The notes under the pieces are model-generated. The model saw only the letters and a list, made by a program, of their open reading frames with translations. It ran no database searches and was not told where the DNA came from. This document shows, piece after piece, positions 25,468 through 34,297 of a DNA stretch of 34,307 bases (position 1 is its first letter; each line of letters begins with the position of its first letter). The translations under genes were made by a program, and so were the position numbers. The stretch comes from Oscillatoriales cyanobacterium (GTDB taxonomy: Bacteria; Cyanobacteriota; Cyanobacteriia; Cyanobacteriales; Laspinemataceae), in the NCBI GenBank assembly GCA_011390955.1, contig JAABRM010000073.1, forward strand, positions 1 to 34,307, read 5' to 3'.

Positions 25468-25935
25468 ATGAACATAGATCGGAAATCCTCGGAACCGTTT
25501 ATCTTGTTTGAAATTGCTCAGACAAATTATGCGATTCAGGCAAAGTTGGTTCAGCAAATGGAAATGATTGAAACGATTACCCCGGTGCCCAATGCGCCGA
25601 ATTTTGTCGAGGGCGTGGTATTTTCCCGGGGGCAGGTGATTCCGGTAATCGATTTACGGGTGAGGTTAGGCTTAAAAAAAGCTGAGTATAATCTGCGGAC
25701 TCGCCTGATTGTAATTCAAACCGGCACTCGCACCGTGGGCGCGATCGCTGATAGTGCTAGAGAGTTTGTTTCCATTCCTACGGATGCGATTCAACCGCCC
25801 CCAGAAGCGATCGGTTCTTCCGCCAAATATATCTCTGGAATTATTCGGCTGGGAGAACGGATTATTCTGTTACTGAATGTGGAGCAACTTTTAACGATCG
25901 CCGATGAAATCGCGGAACTACCTAGGAATGGGTAG
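25468..25935 (+). CDS. cheW: CheW coupling protein
   Basis: 155 residues, a single CheW domain (FILFEIAQTNYAIQAKLVQQMEMI, GVVFSRGQVIPVIDLRVRLGL, GIIRLGERIILLLNVEQLL). It links MCP tips to the P5 domain of CheA. It precedes the soluble MCP gene, suggesting a dedicated receptor-coupler pair, while the double CheW precedes the transmembrane MCP. The 94 bases before its ATG contain no G at all, so there is no Shine-Dalgarno sequence; translation must start in another way, perhaps by an unstructured leader. Confidence 0.95.
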   Translation: MNIDRKSSEPFILFEIAQTNYAIQAKLVQQMEMIETITPVPNAPNFVEGVVFSRGQVIPVIDLRVRLGLKKAEYNLRTRLIVIQTGTRTVGAIADSAREFVSIPTDAIQPPPEAIGSSAKYISGIIRLGERIILLLNVEQLLTIADEIAELPRNG

Positions 25936-25962
25936 TTGACGTTGGGAGTTTCGCTCGTTAAG

Positions 25963-25978
25963 TGAGGAATTTTCCTCA
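25963..25978 (+). terminator. Small hairpin between cheW and MCP
   Basis: TGAGGAA and TTCCTCA are separated by two bases and followed by TTTATTAG. The stem is short (7 bp), so it is at best a weak terminator or processing signal 28 bases after the cheW stop. Confidence 0.35.
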
Positions 25979-26022
25979 TTTATTAGATGGAAGTAAAAAT
26001 AAAAACTTAGGAGAATTCAAAC

Positions 26023-28137
26023 ATGGCTCGCAAACCTAAACCACAATATCAAAAACAATATCAAAAAACTTCCCCAGTCCCCGCCCAACCAGCGGACAGT
26101 AGTGTCACTTTGGCGGCAGAAATTGCTCGCGTCCGAGACCAAGCCAACCAAATAACTGACTCGGCTAAGGAAATTTATCAGATTTCCGAGGACGTACAAA
26201 AAGGGTCGGATGTTCAGTTAAAATCCGTAGAAGAAACCCGCAGTCAAACTCGGTCGATCGCCTTAACTTTGGCCGAAACCGCCAGCCAAGCGGAATCTTT
26301 ATTTAACTCCAGTGAAGAATTGGTGTCCTCCATCAATGAAATGGCGGCATCCAGCGAGCAAGTCTCTGGGAATTCGTTGCAGTTGACGGCGGCAATTCGC
26401 CAAGTTTCTAGCTCGGTTCAAGAAACCAATATTTCTATTAAAGGCGTAGCCGAAAATACTGAGGAAATGGCTACTTCGGCCAATGAAGTCAGTAGCTCAG
26501 TCAGTGAAATTGCCGCGTCGATTAAAAGCGTCAGTCGGGATACCGACAGTCTATCTAGTTCTATTAATGAAACAGCGGCGACCATTGAGGAAATGACTCG
26601 CTCCATTCAAAGCGTGTCGCAAAATGCCGATGACGTGAGTGCAGCGGCAGAAGAAACTACCGCCTCCATGAATGAAATGGGGACTTCTATCGAGCAAGTC
26701 TCGGCGACGATCGAAAATTTGGCCACCAGCGTTCAAGATGTTTCTACTTCAATGGAGGAAATGGGGCGATCGGTTCAAGGGGTAGCCCAAAATGCCGAAC
26801 GGATTACTGATGTCGCCAATACCACCGCTGTTTCTTCCCAGGAACTAGAGCGATCGATCCGGAGTGTGAGTATTCTGACTAAACAAGCGTCGGAACTCAC
26901 CACCAGGGTTACCCGCGATGCCCAAAATGGCGGCGACACGATTCAAAAAGCAATTCAAGGTATGGGTCGGGTGCGGGATGCAATGGTGCAATCTGCCGAT
27001 GTGATTAATGATATGGGCAAGCGCACCAGTGAAATTAGTTCCATTGTGGATACGATTAACTTGATTTCCGAACGGACGAATTTACTCTCGTTGAATGCGT
27101 CCATTGAAGCAGCCCGGGCTGGGGAAGCGGGACGCGGTTTCGCGGTGGTGGCAGAAGAAATCCGCAATTTAGCCGATCGCGCGGCTCAGGCAACTACCGA
27201 GATTGCGGCGATTATTAAAACTTTACAAGGGGTGGCGCAAGAGGCGATTAATACATCTAAGGATGCAGTCCGGGTGGCGGAGGTAAGCTCCACTCAGGCA
27301 GAGGAAGGCGCTAAAGGGTTAAAAACCATTCTGAATGGGATTCAAGAAACTACCCAGGTGGTAGCCCAAATTGCGCGAGCCACGGAAGAACAAATGCTGG
27401 CGGGTCAAAATGTGGTGCAGGCGATCGACACCACGGTGATTCAAGCTAAAGAAGTAGCCCTAGCTACCAAAGAACAAGCCAAATCCACTCAAACTATTGT
27501 GGATGCAACCTTGCAAATGCGGAAAATTACCCAGCAAGTGACCCAGGCGATGAACGAACAAGCTCGCGCAGCGCGAGATGTGTTGAAGGCTACCCAAAAC
27601 ACCAGTTCTTTGACCGTGCAAGTCCGTAAAGCAGCGGCAGAACAGGTGAAAGGTTCCCAGCAAATTATGCAAGCGGTGGAGTCGATGCGTCGAAGTGCTT
27701 CGACTACCGCCCGGGCTTTATCAGAACAAGCCACCGCCAGCGAGCAAATTTCCCAGGAGGTAGACCGACTGACTCGAATGATTGGCAATGTGAATAAGTC
27801 CATGAGCAGTCAGTCGGTGGCGGCGAATCAAATTACCCAGGCGGTGGAGTCAATGCGGCAGCAATCCGAGCAACTGTCCAAAGCAATGACCGAACAGTCT
27901 CGCACGATTAAGGATATGACTATGGCCGCTCAAAATGTGAATAAACAGATTGGTCAGATTACTAAGTCGAATCGGGAGCATTCTCAGATTGCCTCTGCCC
28001 AACTCGAAGCGATGCTAGAAATCAATACCATTGCCGAACGGAATGCTCAAGGGGTGAAGTCAACCCAAAAGGCCGCCGCTAATTTGCTGGAACGGGCGAA
28101 TCAATTGGCGGCGATTATGGATCGCTTAAGTGATTGA
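26023..28137 (+). CDS. Soluble (cytoplasmic) methyl-accepting chemotaxis protein
   Basis: 704 residues without any transmembrane segment or recognisable sensor domain. The tip motif [23 protein letters not shown] lies near 350-372, with long helices on both sides. Before the tip the sequence repeats every 28 residues: SI/SV-x-x-V-type positions at Ser138, 166, 194, 222 and 250, with Ser110 fitting too. That is four heptads per unit and lengthens the coiled coil in register. After the tip, Ala/Gln/Glu-rich helices form the returning strand. The N-terminal 30 residues are basic, Gln/Pro-rich and probably disordered. TAGGAG nine bases upstream is a good ribosome-binding site. It could sense through a partner such as the PAS-HEAT protein encoded next; that is inference. 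Confidence 0.93.
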   Translation: MARKPKPQYQKQYQKTSPVPAQPADSSVTLAAEIARVRDQANQITDSAKEIYQISEDVQKGSDVQLKSVEETRSQTRSIALTLAETASQAESLFNSSEELVSSINEMAASSEQVSGNSLQLTAAIRQVSSSVQETNISIKGVAENTEEMATSANEVSSSVSEIAASIKSVSRDTDSLSSSINETAATIEEMTRSIQSVSQNADDVSAAAEETTASMNEMGTSIEQVSATIENLATSVQDVSTSMEEMGRSVQGVAQNAERITDVANTTAVSSQELERSIRSVSILTKQASELTTRVTRDAQNGGDTIQKAIQGMGRVRDAMVQSADVINDMGKRTSEISSIVDTINLISERTNLLSLNASIEAARAGEAGRGFAVVAEEIRNLADRAAQATTEIAAIIKTLQGVAQEAINTSKDAVRVAEVSSTQAEEGAKGLKTILNGIQETTQVVAQIARATEEQMLAGQNVVQAIDTTVIQAKEVALATKEQAKSTQTIVDATLQMRKITQQVTQAMNEQARAARDVLKATQNTSSLTVQVRKAAAEQVKGSQQIMQAVESMRRSASTTARALSEQATASEQISQEVDRLTRMIGNVNKSMSSQSVAANQITQAVESMRQQSEQLSKAMTEQSRTIKDMTMAAQNVNKQIGQITKSNREHSQIASAQLEAMLEINTIAERNAQGVKSTQKAAANLLERANQLAAIMDRLSD

Positions 28138-28735
28138 TTGGTGACCTTTTCTCGGAGTCAAAGAAGAAGAAACCGGGTTTCTCTCGCCTCGATCGGCTAA
28201 AATAAGAAGACCCCTAGAAGAAGAAACCGAGTTTCTTTCGCACAATTTATGCTTCGTACCGAGTAGGGGCGATTCGTTGCTTGCCCCTACGGTTAAGCCT
28301 GCCCCCGAGAAGGCGGGGGAAACCCGGTTTCTGGAGTAGGGGTCAACTTGACCCGCTTAGGGGCGAATGGCTCCGCAGATAGAAGAAACCGGGTTTCTGG
28401 GACAATTTATGCTTCGTACCGATATTGTTGGTTGTTCATTGTTGGTTGTTCATTGTTGATGGGTAGGGATTCTATTGTTGACAAACAACAAACAACAAAC
28501 AACAAACAACAAACAACAAACAACAAACAACAAAGAACAAAGAACAAACAACAAACAACAAAGAACAAAGAACAAAGAACAAACAACAAAGAACAAACAA
28601 CAAACAACCAACAACCAACAACCAACAACCAACAACAAACAACCAACAACCAACAACCAACAACCAACAACAAACAACCAACAACCAACAACCAACAACC
28701 AAAAGTTAATTTAATGGGCGAATTTTTTAGGGCTT
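28138..28735. repeat. Repeat-filled spacer between MCP and PAS-HEAT genes
   Basis: No gene is supported. The left half carries four copies of the AGAAACC-N-GGTTTCT palindrome (28168-28182, 28222-28236, 28318-28332, 28384-28398). It also has a direct repeat of ACAATTTATGCTTCGTACCGA (28242-28262 and 28402-28422) and a GTAGGGGC/GCCCCTAC hairpin (28263-28290). The right half (about 28430-28705) is a period-7 tract of ACAAACA, AACAAAG and CAACCAA words, again preceded by GGGTAGGGATTC. Confidence 0.8.
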
Positions 28736-31700
28736 ATGTATTCGTTTAACTCTCAAATCTATATTCTAAAAACAGACAGAAATCTGACGGTGACTTCTTG
28801 GGATCCGTTATTAGAACAGATTACCGGGCTGTCATCTACCACTGTGTGCGGCAAACCTTTGAATGCGATCGCGCCGGAGATGGATTCAGGCGAGTGGGTA
28901 GACCGATTTCAACGGGTGTTAGATGAAGGGGAAATCCAAACCAACACCCCCAATTTCGATCGCCCATTAATTCCTTGTGTCCCTAGTAAGTCATCACCCT
29001 ATTTTCAACAGATGCAGCAGCGGGTGACGATTTCCCCTTGGAGAGACAGCGAACGAATTCGCGGGACAACCATCAGTATCGAGGATGTCACCCCACTGAT
29101 GGACTTAGAACGGGAAATGGCCGAAAAATTAGCCAATCCCGATGAAACTATTCGTCTCCAAGCGGCGCAAGCTCTGGCCAATCAAACTACCGATTTACCC
29201 GATAATCCTTTAGTATCGGCGATGGGGGATGAAAGTTGGCGGGTCAGACAAACAGCGGTGAATACTTTAGTGGTGCAAGCTCGGGAAACCACCATTAATC
29301 GCATCTTAAGCATATTGCGCGAAGAACATACGAATCTGAGTGCGCTCAATAGTGCCTTGCAGGTATTAGCCCTGAGTAATATCGATACCCTGCCAACGCT
29401 GATCGATTGGCTGATTCAAAGCGAGGATTCGGATCTGCGGATTTACACCGCGTTGCTTTTGGGAGAACAAAAAGACCCCCGCGCCATTCAACCCCTGATT
29501 TCGGTTCTAAAAGATGAGGATATTAATGTCCGCTACCACGCGATCGAAGCTTTAGGGAACTTAAGAGCGGTGGAAGCGGTAGAAACCTTGGCGGAAATTG
29601 CCGAGTCGCGGGATTTCTTTTTAGCGTTTCCCGCTTTAGAAGCGTTGATGCGAATTGGCGACCCCCTAGGAGCCGATCGCCTCGTACCCCTGCTGGAAGA
29701 TGAGATGCTTTGCGAACCCGCTGCCGGTGCCCTAGGAAAACTGGGGGACAAACAAGTAGTCGAGCCTTTAGCAGAGTTATTAAACAATCCAGACGGGCCA
29801 ATTTTGGCTATTTCCAGAGCTATTGCTACCCTCTATGACCGTTATGAGAAAGTTTACGGGGAAGGACAGCATATTGCGGATTTGGCAAATCGTGGGATCA
29901 AGGCTCAGGGAGAGGCGAATTTAATTGCCGCATTATCGGAAGCAAAGGGTGAAGAACTAGCCGCCGTGGCGCTGCTGTTAACTTGGCGTTCCGGTCTTGC
30001 AGTGGAACAAGCGTTAGTTCAGCTTTTGGGCGAACCCATCGTCCGCCCAATGGTGATGGAAACTTTGGTCAACTATGGCCGACAAGGGAAGGATATTCGC
30101 TCGCGGGTCTGCAATCTGTTAATCGAACAACTGACCGCCGAGCAGTTAGAAACTCGTCGCTGCGCGGTGGTGATATTGGGACAAATTGGCGACCCCTTGG
30201 CGGTGCCAGCCCTGACGGTTTTGTTGGGGGATATTGACAGTCAGCTTCCGAGTCCACTCTTTGAGGACGATCTCTCTGGGGCGCTCTCAGGGGTATCCTC
30301 ATCCGCTCCAGAGGCTGGCGAGGAGTCTTCTTTGCAGTTATCTCTGGCGGAACAGGAGCAAAGACAGTTGTGGATTATTTTGGAGCGTTTGGCTCATTTG
30401 CCCACCGATCCAGAGTTAATTATTGTGGCCGCTGAAGCTTTGGCTAAAATTGGCGATCGCCGCTCTTTTGAAGCCCTGATGTCCTTGTTGGGTAATTTCG
30501 ATGCGGGAGTCCGCCAAGCAGCGATCGCCGCTTTAAATTCTCTCGGCCATCCGGATATGTCCGCGCAAATCTTCCAGTGTTTACGGGATGAAAATCCGCG
30601 AGTCCGGGAGTCAGCGGTGAAAATTGCGGGCTATTTTGCTTGGCCAAATTGTGTGGAGTTGTTGTTGCAGTTATGTCACGATGCTAACAATCGCGTCCGC
30701 CGCGCCGCCATCGAACATCTGCCTTATTTAGAAAGCGATCGCGTGATTCCGGCATTAGTCGAGGCGATTCATGACGAACAACCCAATGTCCGCGCCTCCG
30801 CCGCTCGGGCTTTCGGTCAGATAGACCCAGAGACGGCTCTCCCCCATCTGCTTAAGGCTTTAAGCGATGTTGAACCCTGGGTACGCTATTATAGTGCGCG
30901 GTCTTTGGGCTGGCACGGGAATATTCAAGCCTTAGAAGCTTTGTGTCTCTTAAGCCAGAACGATCCAGCGACTCATGTCCGGGCAGCGGCGATTGAAGCC
31001 CTGGGACAAATTGCCCGCGCGTTCGCGTCAGCGTTGCGGAGCAATATCGCGTCATTCGCTACGTCCTCAGAGTTGCAGAATCAGATCCAAATGACTTTGG
31101 TGCAAACTTTGGCTCCCCTGGCAATTTCAGAAAGTAGCGAGGAAGATGTCGCCCGGACGGCGATCGCGGCTTTGGGTGCGGTCGCGTCAGCGTTGCAGAG
31201 CAATGTCGGTCATAGTAGTGCATTGGCTCCTTTGCTAACTCTGTTAAGTTCTCCTTTACCGGCGCGGCGGATTGATGCTTTGGAAATGCTGGGGAGTTGT
31301 GGCAGCGAGTCCGTGGTGGAGTCGATTCAACGGTTGCTTAATGAGGAGAGTGAGACCAGGGTGGTGAATGTGGCGATTCAAACTCTGGGTGGTTTGCGTT
31401 CTCAGTCGGCGACGGGGGTTTTGATTGACCTCTTATGTTACTCACAATATCGGGAAGCGGCAATTTCAGCCCTGACCGCCGATGCGGTAGGCGGACATTA
31501 CAGCGGTGTGGGCAAGGTTTCCACCCATACCACAGAGGAGCAAGTCCAGTGGCTTGAGCGGGGTTTGAGTCATGCAGATCCGATGGTGCGATCGGGGTTG
31601 GTGGAGGTGCTGACGCGGTTTAAGCATCCCCTGGCGTCGCGGTTGCTGGTGCGGGCTTTGGATGATGCGGATGCGTCGGTGCGACTGTCTTGCATTAGAG

Positions 31701-31810
31701 CTTTGGCGCATTTAGGTCATCGTGGCATTGAGGAAAAATTAAAAATGATGACCCGCAACGATCCCAATGCCAGAGTCCGTCGGGCAGCCCAAAAGGTGCT
31801 CCAGGATTGA
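28736..31810 (+). CDS. PAS domain plus HEAT-repeat scaffold protein in a che locus
   Basis: 1024 residues. Residues about 5-118 resemble a PAS sensor (IYILKTDRNLTVTSWDPLLEQITGLS, GTTISIEDVTPLMDLEREM). From about 130 to the end there is an alpha solenoid of HEAT/PBS-lyase-type repeats (DPRAIQPLISVLKDEDINVRYHAIEALGNL, and many others ending NARVRRAAQKVLQD). Residues about 500-545 are a Ser/Glu-rich break in the solenoid, and two 31-base repeats enter the solenoid in frame (31019-31049, 31178-31208). HEAT proteins bind other proteins or cofactors; HEAT-containing accessory proteins are known in a few che clusters of other bacteria. It lies between a soluble MCP and cheR/cheB, so a sensory or adaptation scaffold is plausible but unproven. 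Confidence 0.88.
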   Translation: MYSFNSQIYILKTDRNLTVTSWDPLLEQITGLSSTTVCGKPLNAIAPEMDSGEWVDRFQRVLDEGEIQTNTPNFDRPLIPCVPSKSSPYFQQMQQRVTISPWRDSERIRGTTISIEDVTPLMDLEREMAEKLANPDETIRLQAAQALANQTTDLPDNPLVSAMGDESWRVRQTAVNTLVVQARETTINRILSILREEHTNLSALNSALQVLALSNIDTLPTLIDWLIQSEDSDLRIYTALLLGEQKDPRAIQPLISVLKDEDINVRYHAIEALGNLRAVEAVETLAEIAESRDFFLAFPALEALMRIGDPLGADRLVPLLEDEMLCEPAAGALGKLGDKQVVEPLAELLNNPDGPILAISRAIATLYDRYEKVYGEGQHIADLANRGIKAQGEANLIAALSEAKGEELAAVALLLTWRSGLAVEQALVQLLGEPIVRPMVMETLVNYGRQGKDIRSRVCNLLIEQLTAEQLETRRCAVVILGQIGDPLAVPALTVLLGDIDSQLPSPLFEDDLSGALSGVSSSAPEAGEESSLQLSLAEQEQRQLWIILERLAHLPTDPELIIVAAEALAKIGDRRSFEALMSLLGNFDAGVRQAAIAALNSLGHPDMSAQIFQCLRDENPRVRESAVKIAGYFAWPNCVELLLQLCHDANNRVRRAAIEHLPYLESDRVIPALVEAIHDEQPNVRASAARAFGQIDPETALPHLLKALSDVEPWVRYYSARSLGWHGNIQALEALCLLSQNDPATHVRAAAIEALGQIARAFASALRSNIASFATSSELQNQIQMTLVQTLAPLAISESSEEDVARTAIAALGAVASALQSNVGHSSALAPLLTLLSSPLPARRIDALEMLGSCGSESVVESIQRLLNEESETRVVNVAIQTLGGLRSQSATGVLIDLLCYSQYREAAISALTADAVGGHYSGVGKVSTHTTEEQVQWLERGLSHADPMVRSGLVEVLTRFKHPLASRLLVRALDDADASVRLSCIRALAHLGHRGIEEKLKMMTRNDPNARVRRAAQKVLQD
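31019..31049. repeat. 31-base repeat inside the HEAT solenoid, copy 1
   Basis: It starts GCGTTCGCGTCAGCG and matches 31178-31208 at 28 of 31 positions in the same frame, giving ASALRSN here and ASALQSN in the second copy. The match at nucleotide level is far better than between neighbouring HEAT units. Confidence 0.7.
31178..31208. repeat. 31-base repeat inside the HEAT solenoid, copy 2
   Basis: Second copy of 31019-31049 in the same reading frame, 159 bases (53 codons) further on. Confidence 0.7.
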
Positions 31811-32068
31811 ACCGCGATCGGGTGCAGAGGTGCTTCAGGAGCGGAGGGGCTTCAGGTGCAGAGGGGAGAGTGAATAATTGATAATTGATAATTGATAATT
31901 GATAATCATGCTTAATTGTCAATTGTTAATGATCAATTGTTAATTATTCCCTACACCCTACACCCTACACCCTACACCCTACACCCCCCCGATCCCCCGC
32001 TCCCCAGCCGATCGCTAACTTGCTGGTTAAGCAAACACCAAACACTTATGACGACTGATTAGTTTGAT
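31811..32068. repeat. Period-7 tracts between PAS-HEAT and cheR
   Basis: No gene is seen. TAATTGA is repeated four times (31875-31902), followed by partly complementary TTAATTGTCAATTG-type words. CCCTACA is repeated five times (31949-31983). A GAGCGGAGGGGC word (31839-31850) matches the C-rich tract at 6604-6710 in reverse complement. Confidence 0.85.
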
Positions 32069-32917
32069 ATGGAATTTAATTCAGACTCTTTACACTTGTC
32101 CGGGACAACCTTTGAACTATTACGAGATTTAATTGAGGCACATACAGGTGTCCATTACGATCAAGGACAATGCCAAATCTTACAAGATAAACTAGCCCCT
32201 CGCATTTTTACTCTGGGATTAGACTCATTTTTGGATTACTATTATCTGCTCAAATATGATACAGGAGCCAGAGAAGAGTGGGTACAATTGATGAATATCA
32301 TTTCTGTGCCGGAAACATTTTTTTGGCGTGAATTCGATCAAATTAAATCAATGGTTGATGTTTTAGTTCCCGAATATTTTGCCCAGGGCAATCAAGAACC
32401 TTTAAGGATTTGGAGTGCCGCCTGTGCGACCGGGGAAGAACCGTTAACCATTGCGATGGCTCTAAATGAAAAAGGTTGGTTTCATCAAGGTTTACCCATC
32501 GAAATATATGCCAGTGATGGCAGTGCTAGATCCATTGAAATGGCCAAACGGGGTTTATATAGAGAACGCTCTTTTCGCAGTTTACCTTTATATCTGCAAA
32601 AGAAATATTTTCAGCAACACGATCAAACAGCGTGGAAAATTATTCCCGAAATTCATCAACGAGTCCAATGGTCTAGTAGAAATTTGATGAATGAATCTGA
32701 TGTTCGCCCGATGGCCACGGCGCCTTTTATTTTTTGTCGCAATGTGTTTATTTATTTTTCGCCGGAAGCGATTAAAAAGACCTTGCATATTTTTGCCAAA
32801 ATGATGCCAGCGCCTGGATATTTGTTTGTCAGTGCTTCCGAATCTTTATTAAGGTTAACTAATGAGTTTGAACTAGAACAAATTAATGGGGCTTTTGTCT
32901 ATCAGAAGAAAGTATAA
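32069..32917 (+). CDS. cheR: CheR MCP methyltransferase
   Basis: 282 residues, the usual CheR length. An N-terminal helical domain (FELLRDLIEAHTGVHYDQGQ) is followed by PETFFWREFDQ, the SAM motif RIWSAACATGEEPLT near 113-127, the ASDGSARSIEMAKRGLYRERSF stretch and FIFCRNVFIYF. It transfers methyl groups from SAM to receptor glutamates. It pairs with cheB 48 bases downstream, the classic adaptation pair. With the TPR-tailed CheR at 17081 the locus has two such enzymes, perhaps one per receptor. The start is the ATG at 32069; no strong Shine-Dalgarno sequence is seen. Confidence 0.95.
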   Translation: MEFNSDSLHLSGTTFELLRDLIEAHTGVHYDQGQCQILQDKLAPRIFTLGLDSFLDYYYLLKYDTGAREEWVQLMNIISVPETFFWREFDQIKSMVDVLVPEYFAQGNQEPLRIWSAACATGEEPLTIAMALNEKGWFHQGLPIEIYASDGSARSIEMAKRGLYRERSFRSLPLYLQKKYFQQHDQTAWKIIPEIHQRVQWSSRNLMNESDVRPMATAPFIFCRNVFIYFSPEAIKKTLHIFAKMMPAPGYLFVSASESLLRLTNEFELEQINGAFVYQKKV

Positions 32918-32965
32918 GCATAGATTTTTAACGTTCAGTAAAAATATATTGTATAGGTAAAATTT

Positions 32966-34012
32966 ATGGATCATGTGGTCAAAGTTTTAGTAGTAGATGA
33001 TTCCGCTTATGTGCGGAAAGTCGTGAAGCAGATGCTTTTACGCAGCCCGTTTATTGAAGTGGTGGGAACGGCACCAGATGGAGAAGAAGCTTTAACAAAA
33101 GTCGAAGAGTTGCAGCCCGATGTGGTGACATTAGACTTAATTATGCCCAATATGGATGGGGTGCAGTTTCTCAAAGCGCAAATGTCTAAGTTCCCCATTC
33201 CGGTGGTGGTTGTTAGCATTGCTGATGAAGCGGGAGAAATGGCTTTAGCCGCCCTGAATGAGGGTGCCGTTGATTTTGTGCAAAAACCCACCGCCCTCGC
33301 TAATGAAAAAATCTTTGATTTGACTGAGGAGTTAATTGAGAAAGTCAAAGCAGCGGCTAGAGTCCATCCCAAGGGGATGCCGGGGAAAAAGTTGACTCCA
33401 GCCGTTCAGCACCCGATCGCCAAAAAAATGTCATCGGAATCCCTCGATTTAATTGCGATTGGTATTTCTACCGGGGGGCCACAAGCCCTGACTTATTTGA
33501 TTCCCCAGTTGCCTAGGGATTTGCCCGTACCCGTGGCGATCGTGTTGCATATGCCGGTGGGTTATACAAAACTTTATGCCGAACGACTGAATAGCATTTC
33601 TCCCCTGACCGTGGTTGAGGCAGAGGAAGGACAAGAGTTAAAACCTGGAGTGGTGACGATCGCCCCCGCAGGCAGACATTTAACCTTTGTTCGCAAGCCT
33701 GTGACTAACACGGTGATGACTCATTTAGATACTCGTCCTTTTGATACTTTGCATCGTCCCAGTGTGGATGTGATGTTTGAATCCGCCGCTGAGGTGTTTC
33801 GCGATCGGGTTTTGGGCATTGTGATGACGGGAATGGGTAATGATGGCAAACAAGGTGCTGCCTGGATTAAGTCCCAAGGGGGGACAATTTTTACCGAGGC
33901 AGAATCCAGTTGTGTAGTCTATGGTATGCCTCGGTCTGTGGTGGAAGCGGGGTTAAGCGATCGTGTGGTGACACTGGAAAATATGGCCAACGCGATTCTG
34001 GCTTTATTTTAG
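32966..34012 (+). CDS. cheB: CheB methylesterase / response regulator
   Basis: 348 residues. The receiver (1-120) has VVDDSAYVRK with Asp11/Asp12, phosphoacceptor Asp57 (VVTLDLIMPNMDG) and Lys107. A linker of about 40 residues precedes the methylesterase domain with the catalytic triad visible: Ser168 in GISTGG, His195 in VLHMPVGYT and Asp293 in MTGMGNDGKQGA. It removes methyl groups from MCP glutamates when phosphorylated by CheA, closing the adaptation loop with CheR. ATAGGT lies ten bases before the ATG. It is the last gene of the locus within the window. Confidence 0.97.
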   Translation: MDHVVKVLVVDDSAYVRKVVKQMLLRSPFIEVVGTAPDGEEALTKVEELQPDVVTLDLIMPNMDGVQFLKAQMSKFPIPVVVVSIADEAGEMALAALNEGAVDFVQKPTALANEKIFDLTEELIEKVKAAARVHPKGMPGKKLTPAVQHPIAKKMSSESLDLIAIGISTGGPQALTYLIPQLPRDLPVPVAIVLHMPVGYTKLYAERLNSISPLTVVEAEEGQELKPGVVTIAPAGRHLTFVRKPVTNTVMTHLDTRPFDTLHRPSVDVMFESAAEVFRDRVLGIVMTGMGNDGKQGAAWIKSQGGTIFTEAESSCVVYGMPRSVVEAGLSDRVVTLENMANAILALF

Positions 34013-34131
34013 TTAAATTTTAATTCAGGGCTTTCGCATTCGCAGACATCAGGATCCAAGTAATAAGATATCTGCGCGAATGCGGCGCCCCTAAAATATT
34101 GTCGATCGCCGGGTGAATGCAAATAACCGAT

Positions 34132-34173
34132 CGCCCATAAAAAATCGCCCATAAAAAATCGCCCATAAAAAAT
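34132..34173. repeat. Three perfect 14-bp tandem repeats
   Basis: CGCCCATAAAAAAT is repeated three times without error (34132-34145, 34146-34159, 34160-34173), a multiple of the period 7 seen elsewhere. It lies about 120 bases after the cheB stop. Confidence 0.85.
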
Positions 34174-34215
34174 AGCAAATAACCAATATTTACTAGCCAG
34201 TAGCAAATAGCCAAT

Positions 34216-34266
34216 AACTAACAACAAACAACCAACAACAAACAACCAACAACCAACAACCAACAA
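34216..34266. repeat. CAACAAA/CAACCAA heptamer tract after cheB
   Basis: It has the same words as the tracts at 24685-25467 and 28430-28705, including the 14-mer CAACAAACAACCAA. It closes the che locus on the right. Confidence 0.75.
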
Positions 34267-34276
34267 AGTATTCTCG

Positions 34277-34297
34277 TTCCCAGGGTCTCCCTGGGAA
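34277..34297. repeat. TTCCCAGGG hairpin at the window edge
   Basis: TTCCCAGGG and CCCTGGGAA flank TCT, a perfect 9-bp stem, with CTCG before and TGC after. It resembles a widespread dispersed palindromic repeat; it could also end transcripts from cheB, although no T run follows. Confidence 0.6.

Noticed and set aside
24773-25557. Long open frames on both strands over the cheA-cheW spacer
   Set aside because: They exist because CAACAAA-type words lack stop codons. Products are Thr/Asn/Gln or Val/Cys/Leu/Trp repeats, open in several frames at once, with no start signals.
28348-28749. Open frames in the repeat tract before the PAS-HEAT gene
   Set aside because: Same reason: period-7 low-complexity DNA open in several frames on both strands.
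31949-31983. Telomere-like CCCTACA repeat marking a chromosome end
   Set aside because: It is internal, only five copies, and one of many heptamer repeats in the window.
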